From UBA5793 sp040255465 (GTDB taxonomy: Bacteria > Planctomycetota > Phycisphaerae > Phycisphaerales > UBA5793), in assembly GCA_040255465.1 (NCBI GenBank), contig JBDZVA010000003.1, positions 813,198 to 877,197 of the forward strand: a stretch of DNA of 64,000 nt, written 5' to 3'. The translations under genes were made by a program, and so were the position numbers. Within the stretch, counting starts at the first letter, position 1; every line of letters starts with the position of its first letter. Shown piece after piece: positions 53,417 to 62,776 of the stretch. The notes beneath the pieces are model-generated. The model saw only the letters and a program-made list of their open reading frames with translations, did not search any database and was not told where the DNA came from.

Positions 53417-55183
53417 TTAGAGTTGAATCTTGTCGGTGCCCAGCGCGCCGTGGTCGTCCATGCCGCCGCGCATCGGGCCGGCCGGACGCACATCGTCCCG
53501 CTTGGGCTGACCGGGCTCGGGCTGGCCCGTGGCGTCGCCCCACTGGGCCCGCTTGAGCGACAGGCCGATCTTGCGATCGTCGGTGTCGACGCGGAGGATC
53601 TTGACTTCGACCTCTTCACCCTGCTTGACGACATCCTGCGGATTCTCGACCTTCTGGTCGGAGAGTTCCGAGATGTGCAGCAGGCCTTCGAGATCGTCTT
53701 CGAGTTCGACGAACACGCCGAAGTTGGTGATCTTGGTCACCTTGCCCTTGACGACCATGCCGGGCTGGTACGCGCCGGGGATCGCGGTGATCCACGGGTC
53801 TTCGGTCAGTTGCTTCATGCCCAGCGCGACGCGCTGCTTTTCCTGGTCGACTTCAAGCACGACGCACTTGACGGTGTCGCCCTTCTTGAAGATCTCGTTG
53901 GGATGCGCAATCTTCTTGGTCCAGGAGATGTCCGACACGTGCAGCAGGCCGTCGATGCCGGGCTCGATCTCGATGAACGCGCCGTAGTTGGCGAGGTTGC
54001 GAACCTTGCCTTCGACGATCGTGCCCACCGGGTACTTCTGGCTCATGATTTCCCAGGGATTGACCTGGAGTTGCTTGATGCCCAGCGAGATTTCCTGCTT
54101 GTTCTTGTTGATGTTGAGAACGACGACGTCGATCTCTTCGCCAACGGAGAGCAGTTCGCTCGGGTGGTTGATGCGCTTGGTCCAGGACATCTCGGAGATG
54201 TGCACCAGGCCTTCGATGCCGTCTTCGAGCTTGACAAACGCGCCGTAGGAGACGATGTTGACGACCGTTCCTTTGACCTTGCTGTTGATGGGATAGCGAT
54301 CTTCGATGTCGTCCCAGGGCGAGGCTTCCATCTGCTTGAGGCCAAGTGCGATCTTCTCCTTTTCGCGGTCGATGGAGAGGACTTTGACTTCAAGTTGCTG
54401 GTCGATGGAAACGACTTCGCTCGGGTGATTGATGCGGCCCCAGGACATGTCGGTGATGTGCAGCAGGCCGTCGATGCCGCCCAGGTCGATGAACACGCCG
54501 AAGTCGGCGATGTTCTTGACGATGCCCTTGACGATGTCGCCTTCGGTCAGGCCGGCGAGCAGGCGGTCGCGCGCTTCGCCGCGCTCTTCTTCGATGAGCT
54601 TACGGCGGCTGATGACGATGTTGCGCCGCTGCTCGTCGATCTTGAGCACCTTGGCGCGGATGGTCTTGCCGAGGAAGTCCTTGATGTCGTTGGGTCGACG
54701 GACGTCAACCTGCGATGCGGGGAGGAAAACGGGCACGCCGATGTCGACGAGCAAGCCACCCTTGATCTGACGCAGCACCTTGCCTTCGACGATGTCGCCT
54801 TCGTTGCACTTCTGGAGAATCGTCTCCCAGCCGCGGATGCGGTCGGCCTTGCGCTTGGAGAGCATGACCAGGCCGTCTTCGCCTTCGATGGCTTCGAGGA
54901 GGACTTCGACTTCCTTGCCGACCTGGATCTCGTCGGGGTCATCGAATTCGTTCTTGGAAACGAGGCCTTCTGACTTGAGGCCGATCTCGACGACGACGTT
55001 GTCGCCGGCCATGCCAACGATGCGGCCTTTGAGAATCGAGCCGGGAGAAAGGTCCGAGAACTGCTCCGCGAGGAGCGAATCCATGTCGAAGGCCTCGGCC
55101 GCGGTGCCGAATGCGCCTTCGAGCAGGGCGTTGGCTTCGCTGTCCGAAACGGACAGATCGCCAATCAAGTTATGATCTACCAT
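53417..55183 (-). CDS. rpsA: Ribosomal protein S1
   Basis: S1 binds mRNA and helps load it on the 30S subunit. The 588-residue protein has six S1 (OB-fold) domains. Domains 3-6 are the most regular: VKGIVKNIADFGVFIDLGG, VKGTVVNIVSYGAFVKLED, VEGKVRNLANYGAFIEIEP, VKGKVTKITNFGVFVELED, each followed by GLLH(I/V)S-S. A Pro/Gly/Arg-rich tail ends the protein. I chose the ATG at 55183, preceded by GGAAGTGG; the longer frame has no homology. The gene is transcribed alone. Confidence 0.96.
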   Translation of the reverse strand: MVDHNLIGDLSVSDSEANALLEGAFGTAAEAFDMDSLLAEQFSDLSPGSILKGRIVGMAGDNVVVEIGLKSEGLVSKNEFDDPDEIQVGKEVEVLLEAIEGEDGLVMLSKRKADRIRGWETILQKCNEGDIVEGKVLRQIKGGLLVDIGVPVFLPASQVDVRRPNDIKDFLGKTIRAKVLKIDEQRRNIVISRRKLIEEERGEARDRLLAGLTEGDIVKGIVKNIADFGVFIDLGGIDGLLHITDMSWGRINHPSEVVSIDQQLEVKVLSIDREKEKIALGLKQMEASPWDDIEDRYPINSKVKGTVVNIVSYGAFVKLEDGIEGLVHISEMSWTKRINHPSELLSVGEEIDVVVLNINKNKQEISLGIKQLQVNPWEIMSQKYPVGTIVEGKVRNLANYGAFIEIEPGIDGLLHVSDISWTKKIAHPNEIFKKGDTVKCVVLEVDQEKQRVALGMKQLTEDPWITAIPGAYQPGMVVKGKVTKITNFGVFVELEDDLEGLLHISELSDQKVENPQDVVKQGEEVEVKILRVDTDDRKIGLSLKRAQWGDATGQPEPGQPKRDDVRPAGPMRGGMDDHGALGTDKIQL

Positions 55184-55475
55184 GGGTTTACCACTTCCGC
55201 AATGTGCAAAAACGCTAGAGGATGCCATAAGCAAAGCGGCCCGGGTACCAAACTCGGGTGAAACCGCAATCGATGGGCATTCGAATAGCATAGCGCCGCC
55301 GCCTCAGTTCGTCACGGCTTGAAGCGTGTCGCGGGGGGCCATCGGTACGCGGGACGGTCGGCGGTCGACCACCCCTGCACGGGGGAACCATGCATGGGAA
55401 CTACCCCCGTAATTCATTGCAGGAAGCGGAATTGCGGGCTCAAAGCGCGAAATCCCGCCGGTTTGCACTTCCATT

Positions 55476-55496
55476 TTGGCAATCTCGGTGCATAAT
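55476..55496 (+). promoter_or_regulatory. Candidate promoter, sigma-54-like or overlapping sigma-70 -10
   Basis: TTGGCAATCTCGGTGCAT matches the GG-N10-GC spacing of sigma-54 promoters (TTGGCA at -24, TGCA at -12). The adjacent CATAAT could instead be a sigma-70-type -10 with a poor -35 (TTCCAT) 16 bases upstream. The site lies about 140 bases before the sugar transferase gene and is its probable promoter. Confidence 0.4.
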
Positions 55497-55634
55497 GTTG
55501 CCTGAGGGGATTATCTCGCGATTCGGCGGTCCTCGAGTCAACCAGCCTGTTCGCGTCTGTTGCGCCGGTTCCGGCATTTGCACATTCCAACAGATGAACG
55601 GCTGCACCGAATCGTGAGGTTGGGAGAAATAGCC

Positions 55635-57653
55635 TTGACCGGCTTTGGGTCGATTCAACTTTCCGCTGCGGTGGCTGCCGCCGCCTGTCTGCTCTGCCCG
55701 TTGGCGGGGCGGCTCATCATTAAGTGGCAGGAGCCCTCCGGCTGGAGGCGCCCACTGCATCCCGCGCTGGTCTTTCTGATTCTCTGCCTCGCTGGCGGTG
55801 TCACCATGGTCGTCGGCTGGGCTGACATGTTCACCCGCGCCGATGCCGTCTTTGTCGCCGTCCTCAGCCTCGCCCTGGGCTTCGGTCTCACTGGCGAGCG
55901 ATTTGCCGCCCGCCGCGCCGTCAAACTCACCGTGCAAGTCGTGCTGGCCTCGATGATCGCGCTGGCCGGCGTGCACCTGCCCGTCACCGGCGACGCATAT
56001 CCCGTCATCGACATCCTCTGCACGATCCTGCTCATCGTCGGACTACTCAACCTGTTGGTCGTCCTGAACTTCCTCGACGGCCTGGCGTCACTGGTCGTCT
56101 TCATCCTTGCCTCGTGCGCCGCGATCATCCTCAATCTCAGCATGGGGACCGACCAGCTCGGCGACCCGGCCGGCGTCGTCTTCGCCCTCTCGCTCTGCGG
56201 CCTGAGCCTGTGGTTCTTCATCTACTCGCGACCAAGTTCAAAGGCATACATGGGTGACTATGGCTCGATGATGCTCAACATCGGCCTCAGTCTGCTCGTC
56301 ATCCGCATCGCCGTGGTCCGCGATCAGGTGTTCTCGGGCGCGATCATCGGCAGCCCCGCGTTGTTCCTTCCGCTGCTGCTCACCATTCCACTGCTGCTGG
56401 CAAGCATCCATCGCGAGCAAAAGGCGTTCTTCCGCCGCTCTCGTTTGGCGCTCATCCTCATTCTGATCGGCCACCTGCCTTACCTGCTGCCGCTGCTGAC
56501 GGCTTCACCCAGTCGCGTCATCATGGTCGCCAGCCTGCTCATCGGATCCGTCATTCTGTGGACCGGCTTCGTAACCCAGGGCCGCATGCTTCGCGGCTGG
56601 TCGATGCGCTGCATGTCTGAACCCATAGCCGACACGATCTGGATCGCGGCTCGCATCTTCGTCGTCAGCCTCCTGGCCGCCTACCTCATCAACATCAATC
56701 CGCTGATTGTGATCGGATCAGCCGTCGCGACCAGCGCCTTGCTGATACTGCAGGTCTCGTTCTGGCGCCGCTCGATCGACGCGGAAGAACTGCCCGAGGT
56801 CGTCGTCTTCGGCCGACACGAAGACTATCGCAAAGCCCAGTTCATCTTCCTCAACTGCGAAGACCTGTTCGGCCGCCGACGCGCCCGACGATCCCGCATC
56901 GGCCTCGGCTCCAAGCACCTGCGCAGCGAAGTCACCGCCGAACTCAAGGCGGGACACACCTGCCTCATCCTCGCCCGCACCGCCCGTTCATCGCTTCTCG
57001 GCTTGCAGAGTTATGAAGATCTCATCTTCGCCGGTGATTGCCTGCTGCTGCGGCACCTTGACGAAACCGTCCGGCCGCGCCGAATCACGCCAATCGTCGA
57101 GTTCATTCAGGATGCGATGCATCGCCTTGCCGCCCTCATCGGAATCATCTTCCTCGCGCCCGTCTGCCTGGTGGTCGCCGCCGCCATTCGCCTCGAAGAC
57201 GGTGGGCCGATCTTCTTCCGACAGCGACGCCTCGGACACCACGGCCGACGCTTCACACTCTACAAATTCCGCTCCATGCGCGTCGATGTCGCCCGCTACG
57301 GCGTGAGCCCGACGACCAGCGTCGATGCCCGCGTCACGCGCGTTGGCCGCATCATCCGCAAGCTCAGCATGGATGAACTGCCCCAGTTGATCAACGTCCT
57401 GCGCGGCGACATGCGACTCGTCGGCCCGCGCCCCGAAATGCCCTTTATCTGCTCACGCTACACACCCCACCAGCGCCAGCGATTGCTCGTCCCGGCCGGC
57501 GTGACGGGGCTCTGGCAGATCAGTCCGCACCGAAACGCACCGATTCACGACCATGTCGAATACGACCTCGCCTACGCCCAGGCGCGCGGCCCGATTCTCG
57601 ATGTCGCCGTGATCATCGCCACGATCCTCAGCGCTCTCAAGAGCGGCTTCTGA
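55635..57653 (+). CDS. Sugar-phosphate transferase fused to a degenerate MraY/WecA-like domain
   Basis: The C-terminal 180 residues (about 495-672) are a bacterial sugar transferase (WcaJ/PglC type, PF02397): GPIFFRQRRLGHHGRRFTLYKFRSM (in parts), KLSMDELPQLINVLRGDM, VGPRPEMPF. It transfers a sugar phosphate to undecaprenyl phosphate at the membrane. The N-terminal 330 residues have 10 or so membrane segments and MraY/WecA-family landmarks NFLDGLASLV (near 144) and YMGDYGSMML (near 205). The family's DDR motif reads TGER near residue 85 and the histidine-rich loop is absent, so this half is probably inactive. The start is uncertain: TTG at 55635 has GGGAGA before it; GTG 55614 or TTG 55560 are alternatives. 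Confidence 0.85.
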   Translation: MTGFGSIQLSAAVAAAACLLCPLAGRLIIKWQEPSGWRRPLHPALVFLILCLAGGVTMVVGWADMFTRADAVFVAVLSLALGFGLTGERFAARRAVKLTVQVVLASMIALAGVHLPVTGDAYPVIDILCTILLIVGLLNLLVVLNFLDGLASLVVFILASCAAIILNLSMGTDQLGDPAGVVFALSLCGLSLWFFIYSRPSSKAYMGDYGSMMLNIGLSLLVIRIAVVRDQVFSGAIIGSPALFLPLLLTIPLLLASIHREQKAFFRRSRLALILILIGHLPYLLPLLTASPSRVIMVASLLIGSVILWTGFVTQGRMLRGWSMRCMSEPIADTIWIAARIFVVSLLAAYLININPLIVIGSAVATSALLILQVSFWRRSIDAEELPEVVVFGRHEDYRKAQFIFLNCEDLFGRRRARRSRIGLGSKHLRSEVTAELKAGHTCLILARTARSSLLGLQSYEDLIFAGDCLLLRHLDETVRPRRITPIVEFIQDAMHRLAALIGIIFLAPVCLVVAAAIRLEDGGPIFFRQRRLGHHGRRFTLYKFRSMRVDVARYGVSPTTSVDARVTRVGRIIRKLSMDELPQLINVLRGDMRLVGPRPEMPFICSRYTPHQRQRLLVPAGVTGLWQISPHRNAPIHDHVEYDLAYAQARGPILDVAVIIATILSALKSGF

Positions 57654-57788
57654 GCGCCGCGGCCATCCCCCACTACGCTGCGAATCTCCGTCCGCAACCC
57701 CTCCGAACGCAATGGCTCGGTTGGTTCACTGCGCCGAGGCCGGATAAGGTTCCTTTTCACCCTGGATCGTCGGCGGAAGGAACCAGTC

Positions 57789-58766
57789 ATGAGCAGTGTG
57801 GCCAGTGGCTCGACAAACGTCCTGCGAAAGCAGTCCTACACCTCGGTCCTCGACGCGATCGGCAACACACCGATGATCCGCCTGACAAGGCTCGGACCCG
57901 ATGACGGTGCACAGGTCTATCTCAAACTCGAATTCTCGAACCCGCTGGCCAGCGTCAAGGACCGCATCGGCCTGGCGATGATCGAAGCCGGCGAGCGCGA
58001 CGGCCTGATCAACCCGCAGACACACATCATCGAGCCGACCAGCGGCAACACCGGCATCGCCCTTGCCTTCGTCTGCGCCGCGCGCGGCTATCGACTCACG
58101 CTGACCATGCCCGAATCGATGAGCCTCGAACGTCGCGCCATGCTCCGCCACCTCGGCGCCAACATCGTCCTCACCCCCGCCACGCAAGGCATGGGCGGCT
58201 GCATCGAACGCGCCCGCGAACTTGTTGCCGGCGACCCGAATTCCTTCATGCCTCAACAGTTCGACAACCCCGCCAACCCCGCCGTCCATGAAGCCACCAC
58301 CGGCCCCGAGATCTGGGAAGACTCCGGTCACGACATCGACGCCATTGTCACCGGCGTGGGCACCGGCGGAACCATTACCGGCGTCACGCGCTACATTCGC
58401 AGGCACAATCCAGACTTCAAAGCCATCGCCATTGAGCCCGCCGACTCACCGGTCATCTCCGGCGGCAAGCCCGGTCTGCACAAAATCCAGGGCGTCGGCG
58501 CGGGCTTCATCCCGCGCAACCTCGACACCACGCTGCTCAACGAAACCGTCACCGTCACCAACGACGAGGCCTTCGACTGGAGTCGACGACTCGCCCGACA
58601 GGAAGGCATCCTCGGCGGCATCAGCACCGGCGCCAACGTCTGCGCGGCCCTGCGCGTCGCAGCCAGGCCCGAGTTCCGCGGAAAGAAGATCGTCACCGTC
58701 GCCTGCAGTTTCGGCGAGCGCTATCTCAGCACGCCGCTCTTCGCCGGCGAGATCGATCAACCCTGA
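57789..58766 (+). CDS. cysK: Cysteine synthase
   Basis: The 325-residue PLP enzyme makes cysteine from O-acetylserine and sulfide. The PLP lysine is Lys57 in NPLASVKDRIGLAM. Substrate and cofactor loops are EPTSGNTGIALAF and VGTGGTITGVTRY, and the GAGFIP-N motif occurs as GVGAGFIPRNL. The full family length is present. cysK rather than cysM or cystathionine beta-synthase is inferred from length and motifs. The gene stands alone and ends in a strong hairpin. Confidence 0.95.
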   Translation: MSSVASGSTNVLRKQSYTSVLDAIGNTPMIRLTRLGPDDGAQVYLKLEFSNPLASVKDRIGLAMIEAGERDGLINPQTHIIEPTSGNTGIALAFVCAARGYRLTLTMPESMSLERRAMLRHLGANIVLTPATQGMGGCIERARELVAGDPNSFMPQQFDNPANPAVHEATTGPEIWEDSGHDIDAIVTGVGTGGTITGVTRYIRRHNPDFKAIAIEPADSPVISGGKPGLHKIQGVGAGFIPRNLDTTLLNETVTVTNDEAFDWSRRLARQEGILGGISTGANVCAALRVAARPEFRGKKIVTVACSFGERYLSTPLFAGEIDQP

Positions 58767-58795
58767 GTCGCACCGATGGCCGTCTCGGAAAACAA

Positions 58796-58824
58796 GCGAC
58801 GCCCCGGCATGGCCGGGGCGTCGC
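58796..58824 (+). terminator. Terminator of cysK
   Basis: GCGACGCCCCGGC, a three-base loop and GCCGGGGCGTCGC form a perfect 13-base-pair stem 30 bases after the cysK stop. It is a strong hairpin, with no T-run after it. Confidence 0.75.
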
Positions 58825-58884
58825 GATTCGAAAGAGATCCTCGACTGTGTGACCCGCATGGGCAGGCCGTGATCGCCTGTTCGA

Positions 58885-59748
58885 TCAGTCGTACAGCGCG
58901 CTGACGGTCGGCATGGTGTCCGATTCCAGTTGGAGGGTCGTATCGATTCGGAAGTTCGACTGGGTTCGGTGACGCTCGGCGAAGAAGAAGTCCAGCGTAC
59001 ACAACTGTCCGTCGGCCAGGCCAAGGCGGTCGAGTTCCACCACCTGGTTCACCTTGCCGTGCACACCGCCGATGTCAATCGCCAGGCGGCCGTTGATGTA
59101 CACCCACACATCGTCGTCGCCGTAGAAGGAGAAGACCTGGCCGGCGCCCTCCTTGTACGTAAACTTCGTGCGCAGCTCCACCGTAAAGTGGAAGTTGTGG
59201 TCCGGCGAGCCGCCCGAGTTGCCGTACAACTGATTGTCGATCGGGAAGAACGCGTTGTTCTGATACGTGTAGATCGGCATCTCGTCCGTGCCGCCCGACC
59301 GCGTCAGCGTCAGCGTCATCGGCTGGCTGAGATTCAGCCCCGGCACGTCGCGATACCACTGCGCAAACGACTCCGCCGACGCAATGCCGCCCGGATCCGT
59401 ACCCGAAGCCAGGCTGCCCGCGGTGTCACCGGCCGAATGATCGTACAGCGCCGGCAGAATCGGCTGACCGGCCGCGTTCTTCCACTGGCTGAGCACCTTG
59501 TGCCCGCCACCGACGAAGACGGGCTTGCGATCGCCGTCCAACTCCGTCGACACGTTGCCCATGTAGTGGCCGAACCCACTGGCAGGCTGGCGCTCAAAGT
59601 CCGGGTGGCCCCCGTTCTTCGTGCGCTCGATAAAGTCGCGGACCACGCCCGTCAACTCAAGCGTATCCGGCGCCTGGGCCAGCAGTGCGCCCGTTGGCGC
59701 GAGAAGGCCCATTCCCACGATCGCGAACAAGGCTTGATTGCGTTTCAT
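58885..59748 (-). CDS. Secreted fibro-slime-domain protein
   Basis: The 287-residue protein starts at the ATG at 59748, preceded by AGGAAGG, with a signal peptide (FAIVGMGLLAPTGALLAQ). The C-terminal part carries the fibro-slime signature FSFYGDDDVWVYINGRLAIDIGG and HRTQSNFRIDTTLQL, as known from Dictyostelium prespore proteins and from Fibrobacter and planctomycete secreted proteins (TIGR02148). The fold relates to PA14, a carbohydrate-binding beta-barrel; the DDD run suits a calcium site. It is probably an extracellular or surface glycan-binding protein. No companion enzyme is adjacent. Confidence 0.87.
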   Translation of the reverse strand: MKRNQALFAIVGMGLLAPTGALLAQAPDTLELTGVVRDFIERTKNGGHPDFERQPASGFGHYMGNVSTELDGDRKPVFVGGGHKVLSQWKNAAGQPILPALYDHSAGDTAGSLASGTDPGGIASAESFAQWYRDVPGLNLSQPMTLTLTRSGGTDEMPIYTYQNNAFFPIDNQLYGNSGGSPDHNFHFTVELRTKFTYKEGAGQVFSFYGDDDVWVYINGRLAIDIGGVHGKVNQVVELDRLGLADGQLCTLDFFFAERHRTQSNFRIDTTLQLESDTMPTVSALYD

Positions 59749-60010
59749 GAATTCCTTCCTTCCATCAACTGATTCAGACTGCAAGGCTTTCACAATGGCC
59801 TTCTCAATCCAACACATACCAATGTACAATTCACTCACGCCGCGTGCTGGCGTGAAGATCAGAAAGAAGGCGAACCGCGTGAAGCTGTGCCGACTGTGCC
59901 GGTTGGCGAATTCCACCACCAATCCTGCAGTCAGAAAGCGGGGTCGGACGATCCATTCTCAGCCGAGCCGCGATACCATCTCCTGAACACCTGCTCACAG
60001 CGAGGCGATT

Positions 60011-61339
60011 ATGGACACATTTGTCATTGACGGCGGACGACGCCTCAAAGGACGACTCACGGTCAACGGGTCCAAGAACGCCGCGCTGCCCATCATGGCC
60101 GCTGCACTCCTCACCGATCAGCCACTCACCCTGCGCGATGTGCCCGACCTGCGCGACCTGAGCAACATGCGGGGTCTGCTCGCCGAGCTCGGCTGCGACG
60201 TCCAGCAGGATGGCAACCTCACCCGCCTCCACGTCATCGACGAGACCTCCAGCCACGCCCGATACGAGATCGTCCGCACCATGCGCGCCAGCATCTGCAT
60301 TCTCGGACCGCTCCTCGCCCGCCGCAAGAAGGTCCGCGTCTCCATGCCAGGCGGCTGCGCCATCGGCGACCGGCCCGTCGATCTCCACCTGCGCGGCCTG
60401 CGCGCCCTCGGGGCCGATATCCATCTCGAAGGCGGCGACATCGTCGCCACCGCCGACGAACTCACCGGCACGACCGTCTTCCTCGGCGGCCCGGCCGGCT
60501 CGACAGTTCTCGGAACTGCCAACGTCATGTCCGCCGCCACGCTCGCGCGGGGCACAACCATAATAGAGTGCGCCGCCTGCGAGCCCGAGATCGTCAATCT
60601 CGCCGAAACCCTCATCGCCATGGGCGCCCGCATCGAAGGCGCCGGCACGCCGCGCATCACCATCCACGGCGTCCGAGAACTCGGACCGGCCGAGATGCGC
60701 ATCATGCCCGACCGCATCGAAGCCGGAACCTACATGATCGCCTCGGCCATCACCAACGGCCAGGTCACCATCGACAACTGCCCCCTCGATTCACTCCTCG
60801 CCACCCTCGACCGCCTCGAAGAGATCGGCGTCACCGTCACCCGTACCGATCCCAGCCAGCCGCTCCAGCGCTGCTCGGTCATGGTCGAGACCAGCCGCCG
60901 CCTCAACCCCGTGCAGGTCACCACCCAGCCGCACCCCGGCTTCCCGACCGATCTCCAGGCGCAGACGATGGCCCTGCTCTGCCTCGCCGACGGCAACAGC
61001 ATCATCACTGAACGCATCTACGAACAGCGCTTCCTCCACGTGGCCGAACTCAGCCGCATGGGCGCGAGCCTGCATCGCCAGGGTTCGACCGTCGTCGTCT
61101 CCGGCGTGCCGAATCTCGTCGGCGCACCCGTCATGGCCAGCGACCTCCGCGCCTCGGCGTCACTCGTCCTCGCCGGCCTCGCCGCGCGCGGCCGCACCGT
61201 CATCTACCGCGTCTACCACCTCGATCGCGGCTACCAGCGCATGGAAGAGCGACTCCGCGCCCTCGGCGCCTCCATCGAGCGCGTCCCCGAAGACCAGGTC
61301 CCCACCGACGCCGCCCACGCCACCGGCGCCGCCGGCTGA
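60011..61339 (+). CDS. murA: UDP-N-acetylglucosamine 1-carboxyvinyltransferase
   Basis: MurA transfers enolpyruvate from PEP to UDP-GlcNAc, the first committed step of peptidoglycan synthesis. The 442-residue protein shows GRLTVNGSKNAALPIMAA with the conserved lysine at the start, and VSMPGGCAIGDRPVDLHL with the active-site cysteine at residue 116, the fosfomycin target. The final segment SLVLAGLAARGRTVIYRVYHLDRGY (in parts) is also typical. A wild-type cysteine means the enzyme should be fosfomycin-sensitive. An intact murA supports peptidoglycan in this organism. Confidence 0.96.
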   Translation: MDTFVIDGGRRLKGRLTVNGSKNAALPIMAAALLTDQPLTLRDVPDLRDLSNMRGLLAELGCDVQQDGNLTRLHVIDETSSHARYEIVRTMRASICILGPLLARRKKVRVSMPGGCAIGDRPVDLHLRGLRALGADIHLEGGDIVATADELTGTTVFLGGPAGSTVLGTANVMSAATLARGTTIIECAACEPEIVNLAETLIAMGARIEGAGTPRITIHGVRELGPAEMRIMPDRIEAGTYMIASAITNGQVTIDNCPLDSLLATLDRLEEIGVTVTRTDPSQPLQRCSVMVETSRRLNPVQVTTQPHPGFPTDLQAQTMALLCLADGNSIITERIYEQRFLHVAELSRMGASLHRQGSTVVVSGVPNLVGAPVMASDLRASASLVLAGLAARGRTVIYRVYHLDRGYQRMEERLRALGASIERVPEDQVPTDAAHATGAAG

Positions 61340-61354
61340 CTCGCTGATTTGATT

Positions 61355-61391
61355 GGGTGCCATGCTTCATCGGCTCTGCGTGAAGCATCGC
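61355..61391 (+). repeat. Short GGGTGCCATGCTTC repeat
   Basis: GGGTGCCATGCTTCATCGGCTC followed by TGCGTGAAGCATCG is a compact version of the element at 63386-63538, with the central 35 or so bases missing (first motif shown in parts: GGGTGCCATGCTTC, ATCGGCTC). The arms TGCTTC and GAAGCA pair, so this could act as a terminator behind murA. Confidence 0.6.
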
Positions 61392-61427
61392 AATCGTGGA
61401 GCGTAAGACGAACTCAGACGTTTTGCC

Positions 61428-61443
61428 GCGACGCATGCGTCGC
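61428..61443. repeat. GCGACGCATGCGTCGC palindrome
   Basis: A perfect 16-base palindrome in the spacer between murA and the zinc-ribbon gene, identical to the inner core of the palindrome behind sodC at 52490-52519. A degraded version, CGACGCACGCGTCG-like, lies at 61458-61475. Confidence 0.6.
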
Positions 61444-61523
61444 AGAGCATGTTCAGCCGCAACGCACGCGTCGCCGCGAAGCAGTTCCGATCACGCCATC
61501 ACCCTCCGCAATACCATCCTCTG

Positions 61524-62324
61524 ATGCCCCCCGGCTCCGCCGCCACCCTCCGCAGACTCGGCCGACGCGCCATCCTCTGCGTATTCCTCGGCGCAGTGCT
61601 TCAATACGCCGTCACGGTGGCGTTCAGTCTCGCGCAGCCACCAGTCACTCCGCGCCGCGCGTGGAGTTTGCAGGTCGAGCACGCCGGCGGCACCGCAGGA
61701 ATAGAGGTGATGGAGTTCTCGTCCGCCGCAACGGCCATCCTTGAAACAAACTTCGGATGGGTTGCCGCCGCGCCCGGTGAATCGCCGGCCTTTGACGCAT
61801 TGGACTGGAGTGAGCGGCGATGGGTCGCCACGACCACGCAGGCACTCCTTGAACCGATGACGCCCGCGCAATGGGAGCGGGCCGCGCAAGCTCCACCGGC
61901 GTGGTCCCGCACGACTCAACTCGACTCACCCGAAGTCTGCGAGGATCTGAAGAGCCTGTTCGTGCATGGGTCGATCTGGGAGGTTGCATCAGGCTGGCCC
62001 ATGCACAGCGCGACCTATCTGGCGAGTCCGCTGTCAGGTGAGCGCGGCTTCGTGGTGCATGAAGGAACAGAGATGTCCAACACGATATCCGACTCTGGAA
62101 TGACGCGCGTCATCCCGCTTCGCATTTACTGGCCCGGCGCCATCATCAACACACTCACCTACGCCGCCGCGCTCTTCGTGCCCTTCACTCTCGTCCCCAT
62201 TACCCGCCGCCACCTCCGCCGCCGCGCCGGCCGCTGCGTGAACTGCAACTACGACCTCCGAGCCACCACCACCGGCACCTGCCCCGAATGCGGCGCGGCG
62301 ATCACCCCACGCGCCACGACGTAG
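61524..62324 (+). CDS. Membrane protein with C-terminal zinc ribbon (intact copy)
   Basis: The 266-residue protein starts MPPGSAATLRRLGRRAI at the ATG at 61524, has a signal-anchor segment (ILCVFLGAVLQYAVTVAF), an extracytoplasmic domain of about 170 residues, a second membrane segment (TYAAALFVPFTLVPI) and a cytosolic zinc ribbon CVNCNYDLRATTTGTCPECG. Its N-terminal module recurs as fragments at 19854 and 62777, and its zinc-ribbon DNA recurs at the end of the next gene. It is the only complete member of this local set. Function unknown. Confidence 0.82.
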   Translation: MPPGSAATLRRLGRRAILCVFLGAVLQYAVTVAFSLAQPPVTPRRAWSLQVEHAGGTAGIEVMEFSSAATAILETNFGWVAAAPGESPAFDALDWSERRWVATTTQALLEPMTPAQWERAAQAPPAWSRTTQLDSPEVCEDLKSLFVHGSIWEVASGWPMHSATYLASPLSGERGFVVHEGTEMSNTISDSGMTRVIPLRIYWPGAIINTLTYAAALFVPFTLVPITRRHLRRRAGRCVNCNYDLRATTTGTCPECGAAITPRATT

Positions 62325-62333
62325 GATTGACTG

Positions 62334-62759
62334 ATGACCATTCGTGACTTCTTCAGCCTGCCCCATTACTCGCGCACCACGTACGTCGCCGCAGCCAACA
62401 TCTTCAGTGGCGGACTCCTCGGCGAAGCAAGCGTCTTCGCCTATGGCTATCTTGCAAGCGGCTGCGCGCTGATCTTCGGTATGGTCGTCGGAGTGGTGTT
62501 CCTGCCGTTGACAGTCGAGATCATGCGTTACCGCCGAGCTTGGATCGCGGGCGGCATCATCTATGTACCCACCGGGGCCGTGGCGGTCGCTGTGAGCTAC
62601 CTCATGGCCCCCGGCGCTTCCCTCCTGATCACCGTCCTCTGTTTCATCTGCATGCTCGTTCTGGCTGATCGTGCGCTTCCCGAGATCATTCCACCAACAA
62701 CACTCTGCCCCAACTGCAACTACGACGTCCGAGCCACCACCACCGGCGCTGCATGCTGA
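62334..62759 (+). CDS. Multi-pass membrane protein with a truncated zinc ribbon
   Basis: The 141-residue protein has about four hydrophobic segments (ASGCALIFGMVVGVVFLPL, WIAGGIIYVPTGAVAVAVSYL in parts, LLITVLCFICMLVLA) and ends CPNCNYDVRATTTGAAC. Compared with the gene upstream, the second CPECG half of the ribbon is missing: the shared DNA breaks off right after ACCACCGGC and a stop follows. Four cysteines no longer line up as two CxxC pairs, so metal binding is doubtful. It starts 10 bases after the previous stop. Confidence 0.7.
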   Translation: MTIRDFFSLPHYSRTTYVAAANIFSGGLLGEASVFAYGYLASGCALIFGMVVGVVFLPLTVEIMRYRRAWIAGGIIYVPTGAVAVAVSYLMAPGASLLITVLCFICMLVLADRALPEIIPPTTLCPNCNYDVRATTTGAAC

Positions 62760-62776
62760 CGTGATACCATTCCCCA

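Noticed and set aside
53423..54973. 516-codon open frame antisense to rpsA
   Set aside because: Repeated sequence in the S1 domains produces a repetitive D/V/L/F-rich antisense frame. There is no independent start signal, and rpsA is certain.
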